From the NCBI GenBank assembly GCA_025451715.1, contig JANWJY010000032.1, positions 1-17,313 of the forward strand: 17,313 nt of DNA, in the 5' to 3' direction. Below the pieces are notes generated by a model that saw nothing but the letters and a program-made list of their open reading frames with translations, searched no databases and was not told the DNA's origin. Within the stretch, counting starts at the first letter, position 1. Every line of letters begins with the position of its first letter. Of the stretch, positions 1 to 9,388 are shown one piece after another. The translations under genes and the position numbers were made by a program. This stretch comes from Fimbriimonadaceae bacterium. GTDB taxonomy: Bacteria > Armatimonadota > Fimbriimonadia > Fimbriimonadales > Fimbriimonadaceae.

Positions 1-910
1 GGTCAAGCACGGGATTCGTCACCTGGCCGTAGAACACCTTCTGGAACATCCACAGCAGGTACACCGCCGCGAGAATGACGCCGCCCCCTGCGACCACCGG
101 GAGCCACCAACCGAGCCCGAACTGGTACGTGACGCCCGCCTCGAACGCGCCGAGCAGCGCGAGGAACTCGCCGACGAATCCGTTGAGCCCCGGAAGGCCG
201 ACGCTACTGAGCATGATGATGAGGAAGATCGCCGCGAACACCGGCATCTTCGCCTTCAAGCCGCCCATGTCTTTGAACAGCCGCGTGTGGATGCGCTCGT
301 AAAGCAAACCGACCAACAGGAACAGCGCGCCGGTGCTGATCCCGTGACTGAGCTGTTGGTAAGAGCCACCGATCAGTCCGTTGTGCGTGAGGCTGAAGAT
401 CCCGATCACGACGAACCCCATGTGCGCGACGCTAGAATACGCGACCAGGCGCTTGAGATCCGGCTGCATCGCCGCGACGATCGCGCCGTACACGATCCCG
501 ATCACGGCGAGCACCATGATGATCGGGATGTTTGCTGGAAGGGCGTCTGGGAAGAGCGGCAGCACGAACCGTAGAAAGCCGTATGTGCCCATCTTAAGCA
601 ACACGCCCGCCAGAATGACGGAGCCTGCAGTCGGCGCCTCAGTGTGCGCGTCAGGCAGCCACGTGTGGAACGGGAACATCGGGCACTTGACCATGAACGC
701 GATGGTGAAGAACCAGAAGATCAGCGGTTGCACCTGCATCGCCCCGGCCCAAAGCTCGCCGTTCGCCACGCTCGACTGGATCGCGACGATGTCGAACGTG
801 CGAGCGCCGTTGACCTGCATGTAGAGGTTCGACATCCAGATCATGCCGAAGAGCAGGAAGATGGAGGCCGCAAAGGAGTAGATGAAGAACATTGTCGACG
901 CGTACTTGCG
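1..910 (-). pseudogene. nuoM: NuoM, C-terminal part downstream of an in-frame stop (runs off window edge)
   Basis: Reading on from the TAG at 911-913 in the same frame gives 303 uninterrupted residues of typical NuoM (antiporter-like proton-pumping subunit of complex I) to the left edge. Counting the stop as residue 153, the visible landmarks are Lys228 (in FMVKCPM), the LPDAHTEAPTAGSV motif, Lys259 (in LLKMGTYG) and Glu401 (in FVGEFLALLG). Each lies six residues before the E. coli functional residues Lys234, Lys265 and Glu407, so no bases are lost or gained around the stop. The conservation suggests either a very recent loss, a sequencing error, or readthrough. The first in-frame ATG after the stop is at 890-892, with no obvious ribosome binding site. 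The C-terminus and any following nuoN lie outside the window. Confidence 0.85.
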
Positions 911-1369
911 CTACTCGCCGCCCCACATGTAGATGAGGAGCGCCATCGGCACGAGCGACGCCTCGAAGAACGTGTAGAACAGCACCATGTCGAGCGACAG
1001 GAACACGCCCAGCATCGCCGTCTCGAGCACGAGCATGTACATGAAGTACTGCTTGACCCGCTTGTCGACGTAGAAGCTGAACCAGCTCGAGATCACCATC
1101 AGGAACGTCGTGAGGACGACGAGCCAGATGCTGATGCCATCGACACCGAGCTTGTAGGTGATGCCGAGGTCGGGGATCCACGGCACGCTCTCGACGAGCT
1201 GGAAGTGGTACGTGCCGCCCTGGAAGAGGCTTAGGACGTACAGCGAAACGCCGAAAGTGAAGATGGAAACGGCGAGGCCGAAGTACTTGACGACCTTCGG
1301 TTGCTGCTCGGGCAGGAACAACATCAGCGCCGCGCCGATGAGGGGAAGAAAGATGAGCCAGGACAGCAT
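911..1369 (-). CDS. nuoM: NADH-quinone oxidoreductase subunit M, N-terminal fragment ended by TAG
   Basis: Subunit M is one of three antiporter-like membrane subunits of complex I that translocate protons across the inner membrane. This 152-residue piece begins MLSWLIFLPLIGAALM, has several hydrophobic helices, and contains Glu136 in FFEASLVPM, the counterpart of the essential E. coli Glu144. It ends after WGGE at TAG (911-913), whereas the family runs to about 500 residues, and the rest of the protein continues in the same frame to the window edge. The start is well supported: the ATG directly follows the nuoL stop codon, with GGAGG six bases upstream inside the end of nuoL (1376-1380). As read, the product would lack most of the proton channel and would not be functional. 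Confidence 0.9.
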   Translation of the reverse strand: MLSWLIFLPLIGAALMLFLPEQQPKVVKYFGLAVSIFTFGVSLYVLSLFQGGTYHFQLVESVPWIPDLGITYKLGVDGISIWLVVLTTFLMVISSWFSFYVDKRVKQYFMYMLVLETAMLGVFLSLDMVLFYTFFEASLVPMALLIYMWGGE

Positions 1370-3517
<2,148 letters not shown>

Positions 3518-3520
3518 TCG

Positions 3521-3913
3521 TCAGTCCTTGAGAGTGCTCATGTCGTCGATGTCCACTTCGTTGCGCATCCTAAAGATCGCCATGATGATGCCGAGCCCGA
3601 CTGCGACCTCCGCCGCTGCGACAGCCATCACGAAGATCACCATCATCTGTCCCGACATCGCGGCCGAGATCGTCGGGTCCGGGTCGCCGAGCGTGGGCGT
3701 CCTCCACTGGTCCGGTTGGTATCGCGCGAACGCGAGGAAAGTGAGGTTCACGGCGTTCAGCATCAGCTCGATGCACATGAACACGACGACCGGGTTGCGA
3801 CGCAGCACCACGCCGATCCCGCCGATCACGAACAGCGCGAGCCCGAGCGCGAGATAGGCGACGAGCATCTGCGCCGCCGCCGGTCCCTGCACTTGTGCAA
3901 TCAACGCCTGCAT
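3521..3913 (-). CDS. nuoK: NADH-quinone oxidoreductase subunit K (complex I)
   Basis: NuoK is a small three-helix membrane subunit of complex I that contributes to the central proton channel. Both essential membrane glutamates are present: Glu49 in FMCIELMLNAVNLTF and Glu102 in AAAEVAVGLGIIMAIF. The C-terminal NEVDIDDMSTLKD resembles the usual NuoK tail. At 130 residues it is longer than the common 100. Thirteen or so of the extra residues are at the N-terminus, and about 17 are in the loop between helices 2 and 3 (around residues 63-87), where E. coli has a short turn. A start at Met16 would match the usual N-terminus, but only the ATG at 3913 has a Shine-Dalgarno (AAGAGG), so I chose it. 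The nuoJ stop is four bases upstream. Confidence 0.96.
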   Translation of the reverse strand: MQALIAQVQGPAAAQMLVAYLALGLALFVIGGIGVVLRRNPVVVFMCIELMLNAVNLTFLAFARYQPDQWRTPTLGDPDPTISAAMSGQMMVIFVMAVAAAEVAVGLGIIMAIFRMRNEVDIDDMSTLKD

Positions 3914-3917
3914 AGTC

Positions 3918-4421
3918 TCAAAACCTCTTCTTGGCCAGCATGATCGAGCCGACTATTCCGACGAGCAAGAGCACGCTGGCGATCTCGAACGGCCAGACGT
4001 AAGTGGTGAAGAGCGCGGGGCCGATCGCCTGCGGCGTCCCATACTCGTCGCCGATGACCGAGACGGGAACATGGAGCATCGGCTCGATGAACTTGGTCAG
4101 CACGAGCGCGGCGATCGCGATGGAGACGGGTATAGCGACGTAGAGCCGCCTGTCGGTCTTCTCAGGCTGCTTGTCGTGCCCGCCGAGCTTGAGCATCATG
4201 ATCACAAACAGGAACAGCACCATGATCGCGCCTGCGTACACCATGATCTGCGAGATACCGAGCAACTGCGCGCCGAGGTTGAAGTAAAGCAGCGCGAGCG
4301 TGAAGAACGCGAGCACAAGCGAGAGCGCGGAGCGCACGGGGCTCTTGAACGCGACCACACCGATCGCCGAAAGGATCGAGACGACGGCGAGCACCACGAA
4401 CACGGGAAAGCCGCTTTCCAT
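3918..4421 (-). CDS. nuoJ: NADH-quinone oxidoreductase subunit J (complex I)
   Basis: NuoJ is a membrane subunit of complex I next to the quinone site and the first half-channel. The 167-residue product has the family's signature third helix, ISQIMVYAGAIMVLFLFVIM (residues 56-75), whose pi-bulge region is implicated in coupling. It has five predicted hydrophobic segments and the length usual for the family. I chose the ATG at 4421, giving MESGFPVFVVLAVV. It lies one base after the nuoH stop codon and has AAGAGG upstream within nuoH. A longer open frame to 4511 would overlap nuoH by about 90 bases and adds a charged, unconserved stretch. The gene normally between nuoH and nuoJ, nuoI, is missing here. 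Confidence 0.96.
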   Translation of the reverse strand: MESGFPVFVVLAVVSILSAIGVVAFKSPVRSALSLVLAFFTLALLYFNLGAQLLGISQIMVYAGAIMVLFLFVIMMLKLGGHDKQPEKTDRRLYVAIPVSIAIAALVLTKFIEPMLHVPVSVIGDEYGTPQAIGPALFTTYVWPFEIASVLLLVGIVGSIMLAKKRF

Positions 4422-4422
4422 C

Positions 4423-5697
4423 CTACGCGGACCTCTTCGGATCGACGAGGGTGACCGTGCGACGCTCGAGCTTGTTGGGCAGCTTGTTCTTGATTCCAAA
4501 CCAGAGTGCAAGGATGAGCACGACGGAGATCGCGTAAGTGACCCAAGCGATTCCCACGCTCATGACGTCCTCCATGATCAGCCACACGCCGACCAGACAG
4601 AAGTTGACGACTGCGACGGGCAGCAGCGTCTTCCATCCGAGCGACATGAGCTGGTCGTACCGCAGTCGCGGCAGGGTGGCGCGCAGCCAGATGTAGAACG
4701 TGATCCCAAACGTGCACTTGCCGAGGAAAGTCAGCGGCGCGAGCCAGTAGTTCAGATCCGCTACGACCTTGAAGAAACTGCTTCCCGTTGTACTGTGCAG
4801 GTAAGCCCAGTCGATCGGGAGGATGTTGTAGCCGCCGAGAAACACGCACGCGAAGATCCCGCTGAAGATGAACATAGCGGCGTACTCACCCATGAAGAAC
4901 ACGGCGAACTTCATCGACGAGTACTCGGTGTGATAGCCGGCGATCAGCTCGTTCTCGGCTTCCGGCAGGTCGAACGGCGCACGGTTCGACTCCGCAACCA
5001 TGCAGATCAGGAAGATCACACCGGCGACGAGGCCATACGGCGTGAGAATGAACCAGTTCTGGACCGCCGGAACGCCGCCGAGCCAATCGGCCTCTTGCAT
5101 CTCGACGAGCTTCGTCATTTTGAGCGAGCCGGAGGCGAACACGACCGCGAGCAGCGATACCCCCATCGCGAGCTCATAGCTGATGAGCTGCGCCGAAGCG
5201 CGCAGACCGCCCATCAGTGAATACTTGTTGTTGCTTGCGTAGCCAGCGAGCACGACGCCGTACACGCCGAGCGAGGAGATCGCGAGCACGAACATGAGAC
5301 CGATCTCGATGTCGGCGACGGGAGTGAGGTATTGCCAGATGCCGGACTGCGGGGCGAAAGGCATCGTGCCGCCGAGAACGAACGCCGGGAACAGAGCGAG
5401 CGCGGGGGCGAAGAAGTAGATCTTGCGGTCGACCGATGCGGGAGTGATGTCTTCCTTCAGGAAGAGCTTCAGGCCGTCGAAGAGGGTCTGCACGAGCCCA
5501 GCCGCGCGGTACTTGCGACCCTTCGCGTTGGTCATCGTGGGCACGCGGTTCGGGCCGATGCGGTCCTGCATCCAGCTCAGGAGCCGTCGTTCCCACCAGA
5601 TCAAGCCGGGGACGAGGATCAGGATCGGCGCGATGAGGAGAAGGACGCGGATTATGGCGAGTGTCAGTTCGCTCTGTCGTGCCAACCACTCTGTCAT
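4423..5697 (-). CDS. nuoH: NADH-quinone oxidoreductase subunit H (complex I)
   Basis: NuoH is the membrane subunit that, with the peripheral arm, forms the ubiquinone or menaquinone access channel of complex I. Family motifs are all present: WWERRLLSWMQDRIGPNRV (residues 34-52), YASNNKYSLMGGLRASAQ (153-170), ISYELAMG, ESNRAPFDLPEAENELIAGY (236-255, the acidic quinone-chamber loop) and the C-terminal RATLPRLRYDQLM. At 424 residues it is somewhat longer than E. coli NuoH (325), partly from a loop around 290-325 and a charged C-terminal tail. The ATG at 5697 has a GGAGG seven bases upstream (5705-5709) and follows the nuoG stop by 15 bases. It ends in TAG, one base before the nuoJ ATG. Confidence 0.97.
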   Translation of the reverse strand: MTEWLARQSELTLAIIRVLLLIAPILILVPGLIWWERRLLSWMQDRIGPNRVPTMTNAKGRKYRAAGLVQTLFDGLKLFLKEDITPASVDRKIYFFAPALALFPAFVLGGTMPFAPQSGIWQYLTPVADIEIGLMFVLAISSLGVYGVVLAGYASNNKYSLMGGLRASAQLISYELAMGVSLLAVVFASGSLKMTKLVEMQEADWLGGVPAVQNWFILTPYGLVAGVIFLICMVAESNRAPFDLPEAENELIAGYHTEYSSMKFAVFFMGEYAAMFIFSGIFACVFLGGYNILPIDWAYLHSTTGSSFFKVVADLNYWLAPLTFLGKCTFGITFYIWLRATLPRLRYDQLMSLGWKTLLPVAVVNFCLVGVWLIMEDVMSVGIAWVTYAISVVLILALWFGIKNKLPNKLERRTVTLVDPKRSA

Positions 5698-5712
5698 CGC
5701 GCGGCCTCCACT

Positions 5713-7728
5713 TTACCCACCGAGCAGCACCCCCTCACCTTCCAATCCTTCTTCCGTCACTTTTGCAAAAACGGCGTGCTCCGACGCGATCGCCTGCATA
5801 ACCTCCCTCGTGTTGAAGAACGGAGTGACTTCGGTCGCTCGCAACAGGCACTCGTTGAAGATCCGCCACGCGGGCTTTGATTCGCCTGGGGGCGGGATCA
5901 CCTGCCTGATGCGCTGGACGCGCCGCTCGCAGTTCGTAAACGTGCCGTCCTGTTCGGCCGGCGCGGCCATCGGCAGCACGACGCTGGCATAGTGCGCACT
6001 CTCGGTCATCGTCGTGTCCTGCACCACGAGGAACTCGACTGTCTCGAGCGCTCGCTGAGCCAGGGCGCGGTCGTGGAAGTCGTTGAGCGGATCGCAACCG
6101 ACGAGCCACAGCGCCTTGGTCTGGCCGCTTGTCGCGGCCTGTAGGATCGCTTCCGTCACTCTTCCCTGTTGGATCCCAAGCTCGATCGCGCCCTGCTCGT
6201 TCGCACCGAGCGCGTAGCAATTGAAGTTCGCGCCCGACTTGAGCGCACCGACCGCGTCCTTGCCGCCTTGCTCGTTGAGCAGCGCGTGGGTGGTGACGAT
6301 CGCAGAGTCTTTGTCCAGTGCCTCCGCCGCGCGGCGCAACTGGTCTGCTGAGACGCCAGTCGCCGATGCAACCGCGTTGACGTCCGCCTGGCCTTGCATC
6401 ATCGCGGCCAGCCCCTTCGCCAGTTCGCCGGCAGTCCCGGGCTGGTAGCGCAGCACCGCGTGCGCGAACGAGTCCGCCTCGTTGTCCCCGGTACAGGCGA
6501 CCACCACCTTCGTACCGTGGTTGAACCATCCCTTGCGGACGCGCAGGAACACGATCGGCGATTCGTCCGCTAACGGGCCAAACACGAGCACCGACCGCCG
6601 GTTTTCGAGGCTCGCAATGCTCGACGAACCCTTCCCGACGAGGTCAGCCGTATCGCGAGTCCACCGAAAGTCGATGTCGCCCCCTTTGAACGCCTGTTTG
6701 AACATCCGTCCGAACAGGAAGAGCGACTCGTTGCTCAGCTTCGGCCCGACGAGCCCAGCTCCAGCGCCGCCCGGGAACGCCGCCACTATAGAAGCGTAGC
6801 CGGCTGACCAGCTCGACTCCTTGAGCGCATCGCCGTCCCGCACCAACACAGACTTGAGCCGGTCTTCGGAGTTGTACCAATCGTGCCCGAACTTGCCCTT
6901 GTCGCAAGTCCATTCCTCGTTGACTTGCTCGTTCGTGCGACCATTGATCCGCACGAACTTACCCGCGCGATGGTCGAACCACACGCTGCACCCGTTCGAG
7001 CACTCGGTGCAGACGGCGGGCTTGGTCTCGAGGTCCCACGGCCTCGCCCTGAATCGGTACTTCGCCGAGGTCAGCGCGCCGACCGGGCATATCTCAATCA
7101 CGTTGCCGCTGAACTTCGAATCGAAGTCGGTCAGTTGGTAGGTCGAGGGCTGCATCAGCGCGCCCCGGAAACGGAAGGCGAGTTGTGAGTCGCCCGATAT
7201 CTCTTCGGTAAACCGAACGCACCTGCCACACTGGATGCACCGCTCGAGGTCAAGGGTGACGTACTGGCTGAGGGGGAACGCCTTGGGCAGGTGGCGCTTC
7301 ATCTCCAAGAAGCGGGAGGTCGAGGGGCCGTAAACCAGCGTGTTGTTCTGTAGCGGGCACTCGCCGCCCCGGTCGCAGATCGGGCAGTCGAGCGGGTGGT
7401 TGATCAGCAGGAACTCAAGAACGCCCTTCCGGTCTGCGTGGACCATCGCGGAGTCCGTGTAGACCGCCATCTTGTCGCTGGCCGGGAGCGTGCAGGCCGC
7501 CTGCGGCTTGGGCATCTTCCGTACACTGCCGTCGTCCTGCCGGAACCCGACCTCGACCAGGCACATCCGGCACATCCCTACCGGCTTGAGCCTGCGGTGG
7601 TAGCAGAATATGGGGATCTCGAGGCCGAGGCGCTTGACCGATTCGACGATCATTTCACCCTTGGGTACTTCAAGCTCGATCTCGTTGACCGTGATCTTGA
7701 CCGTCTCAACGCCTGCTACAGCTGCCAT
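5713..7728 (-). CDS. nuoG: NADH-quinone oxidoreductase subunit G, Fe-S subunit (complex I)
   Basis: NuoG carries several of the iron-sulfur clusters that pass electrons from the NADH site to quinone in the cytoplasmic arm. Cluster ligands can be read in order. A 2Fe-2S site is formed by Cys42, Cys53, Cys56 and Cys79. A His111-Cys115-Cys118-Cys124 4Fe-4S site follows. A second 4Fe-4S site has Cys164, Cys167, Cys170 and Cys214. A fourth CxxCxxxC set, Cys240, Cys243, Cys247 and Cys275, corresponds to the off-pathway N7 cluster. The remainder (about 290-640) is the degenerate molybdopterin-oxidoreductase-like domain. At 671 residues it is shorter than E. coli NuoG (about 900), lacking the extended C-terminus. 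It is the first nuo gene in this window reading leftward and lies divergent from sufB. nuoA to nuoF must be elsewhere, since sufB lies immediately upstream. Confidence 0.96.
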   Translation of the reverse strand: MAAVAGVETVKITVNEIELEVPKGEMIVESVKRLGLEIPIFCYHRRLKPVGMCRMCLVEVGFRQDDGSVRKMPKPQAACTLPASDKMAVYTDSAMVHADRKGVLEFLLINHPLDCPICDRGGECPLQNNTLVYGPSTSRFLEMKRHLPKAFPLSQYVTLDLERCIQCGRCVRFTEEISGDSQLAFRFRGALMQPSTYQLTDFDSKFSGNVIEICPVGALTSAKYRFRARPWDLETKPAVCTECSNGCSVWFDHRAGKFVRINGRTNEQVNEEWTCDKGKFGHDWYNSEDRLKSVLVRDGDALKESSWSAGYASIVAAFPGGAGAGLVGPKLSNESLFLFGRMFKQAFKGGDIDFRWTRDTADLVGKGSSSIASLENRRSVLVFGPLADESPIVFLRVRKGWFNHGTKVVVACTGDNEADSFAHAVLRYQPGTAGELAKGLAAMMQGQADVNAVASATGVSADQLRRAAEALDKDSAIVTTHALLNEQGGKDAVGALKSGANFNCYALGANEQGAIELGIQQGRVTEAILQAATSGQTKALWLVGCDPLNDFHDRALAQRALETVEFLVVQDTTMTESAHYASVVLPMAAPAEQDGTFTNCERRVQRIRQVIPPPGESKPAWRIFNECLLRATEVTPFFNTREVMQAIASEHAVFAKVTEEGLEGEGVLLGG

Positions 7729-7810
7729 AAGAGTGTGTTGCCCGAGCGGGCGAAGATTTACCTCATTTGAGCCTGGCCCTGCTTACAAACCATCATCCGT
7801 CCCGGTGCCC

Positions 7811-7848
7811 TGTGCCACGCCTCTCGCGGGCAGTACAATAGGGCCCGC
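7811..7848 (+). promoter_or_regulatory. Candidate sufB promoter with inverted repeat around the -10
   Basis: In the 180-base divergent gap between nuoG and sufB, TACAAT (7834-7839) matches the sigma-70 type -10 at five of six bases. A poor -35 candidate (TGTGCC, 7811-7816) lies 17 bases upstream. The -10 is flanked by an inverted repeat, GCGGGC (7826-7831) and GCCCGC (7843-7848), which could be an operator or a hairpin. The start lies about 70 bases downstream. No equally good promoter for nuoG was found on the opposite strand. This is a pattern match only. Confidence 0.3.
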
Positions 7849-7908
7849 CGCGCAATGTGGACGCGCCAGTGTAGATTCAGAGAGAGCGGCGTATTAAGCA
7901 AGTGACCG

Positions 7909-9378
7909 ATGGCCAAAGAGATGCTAGAACCGCAGACCGACGACGAGCTTCTTGAGCACGTAGCAGAGCGTGAGTACCAATGGGGCTGGGAGAGCGACAT
8001 TGAGTCCGACACGTTCTTGCCGGGGCTCAACGAGGACGTGGTGCGTGCGATCTCGGCCAAGAAGGGCGAGCCGGAGTGGATGCTCGAGTTCCGGCTGAAA
8101 TCGCTGCGGCACTTCTTTACGATGGTCGAGCCGAAGTGGCCGAACGTCCATTACGAGCCGACGGACCTGCAGTCGATCTCCTATTACTCCGCGCCGAAGG
8201 CGAAGCCGACCCTGAACTCGTTGGACGAGGCTGACCCCGAGATGATCCGTGTGTTCGAGAAGCTCGGCATCCCCCTGCAGGAGCAGATGATCCTGGCGGG
8301 GGTCGCGGTGGACGCGGTGTTCGATTCTGTCTCGGTCGCGACGACGTTCAAGGCGAAGCTCGCTGAAGTCGGCGTGATCTTCTGCTCGATCAGCGAGGCG
8401 ATCCGAGAGCATCCGGATCTCGTCAAAGAGTATTTGGGAAGCGTCGTCCCTTATTCGGACAACTATTACGCGACGCTGAACAGCGCGGTGTTCTCCGACG
8501 GTTCTTTTGTTTACATTCCCAAGGGCGTTCGGTGCCCGATGGAGCTTTCGACGTACTTCCGCATCAACGCGAAGAACACGGGGCAGTTCGAGCGGACGCT
8601 GATCATCGCCGACGAAGGCGCGCAGGTCTCTTATCTCGAAGGCTGCACGGCGCCGATGCGCGACGAGAACCAGTTACACGCTGCAGTGGTCGAGTTGATC
8701 GCCGAGAAGGAAGCGACGATCAAGTACTCGACGGTGCAGAACTGGTACCCCGGTGACCCGAAGACCGGAAAGGGCGGCATTTTCAACTTCGTGACCAAGC
8801 GCGGAATCGCAAAGGGCAGCCACAGCAAGATCACATGGACCCAGGTCGAGACCGGGTCCGCGATCACGTGGAAGTACCCGTCGGTGATCCTCAAGGGCGA
8901 CGACGCAATAGGCGAGTTTTATTCTGTGGCACTGACCGCGAACCGGCAGCAGGCCGACACCGGCACGAAGATGATCCACATCGGCAAGCGCACGAAGTCG
9001 ACGATCGTCTCGAAAGGGATTTCGGCGGGCTTCGGGCAGAACACCTATCGCGGGTTGGTGAAGATCAATGCGGGCGCTGACGGAGCGCGGAACTACTCCG
9101 TGTGTGACTCGATGTTGATGAGCGACACGTGCGGCGCGCACACGTTCCCTTACATCGAGGTCAAGAACAACACGGCGACGATGGAGCAAGAGGCGACGAC
9201 CTCGAAGATCGGCGAGGACCAGCTCTTCTACTGTGCGCAGCGCGGTATCTCAGAAGAGGACGCGGTCAACATGATCGTGTCGGGCTTCTGCAAGGACGTG
9301 TTCCGCGAGCTGCCGATGGAGTTCGCCGTCGAGGCGCAGAAGCTCCTCGCAGTCAGCCTTGAGCACTCGGTAGGCTAG
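7909..9378 (+). CDS. sufB: Fe-S cluster assembly scaffold protein SufB
   Basis: SufB works in the cytoplasm with SufC (ATPase) and SufD to assemble Fe-S clusters from sulfur delivered by SufS/SufE-type proteins. The 489-residue length matches the family (E. coli SufB 495). The C-terminal beta-helix core is strongly conserved, including LEGCTAPMRDENQLHAAVVE with Cys246 (E. coli Cys254), YSVCDSML with Cys399 (probably the cluster-binding Cys405 of E. coli), CGAHTFPYIEVKNN, and GEDQLFYCAQRGISEEDA. It ends in AVSLEHSVG, the typical tail. The ATG at 7909 gives the expected N-terminus although the ribosome binding site is weak. Unusually, neither sufC nor sufD is adjacent: the downstream neighbour is convergent after only ten bases, and upstream is the divergent nuo operon. 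Confidence 0.97.
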   Translation: MAKEMLEPQTDDELLEHVAEREYQWGWESDIESDTFLPGLNEDVVRAISAKKGEPEWMLEFRLKSLRHFFTMVEPKWPNVHYEPTDLQSISYYSAPKAKPTLNSLDEADPEMIRVFEKLGIPLQEQMILAGVAVDAVFDSVSVATTFKAKLAEVGVIFCSISEAIREHPDLVKEYLGSVVPYSDNYYATLNSAVFSDGSFVYIPKGVRCPMELSTYFRINAKNTGQFERTLIIADEGAQVSYLEGCTAPMRDENQLHAAVVELIAEKEATIKYSTVQNWYPGDPKTGKGGIFNFVTKRGIAKGSHSKITWTQVETGSAITWKYPSVILKGDDAIGEFYSVALTANRQQADTGTKMIHIGKRTKSTIVSKGISAGFGQNTYRGLVKINAGADGARNYSVCDSMLMSDTCGAHTFPYIEVKNNTATMEQEATTSKIGEDQLFYCAQRGISEEDAVNMIVSGFCKDVFRELPMEFAVEAQKLLAVSLEHSVG

Positions 9379-9388
9379 CCCGTTCGCG

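Noticed and set aside
911..913. TAG read as an amino acid (genetic code change or pyrrolysine)
   Set aside because: TAG ends nuoL, nuoH, sufB, the HerA gene and the GNAT gene, so it works as a normal stop here, and NuoM has no known pyrrolysine site.
7740..7751. Short GCCC-GAGC-GGGC hairpin upstream of nuoG
   Set aside because: A four-base stem with a four-base loop is too weak to call and has no T-run.
9379..9388. Terminator between sufB and the convergent hydrolase
   Set aside because: Only ten bases separate the stops and no stem-loop with a T-run is visible.
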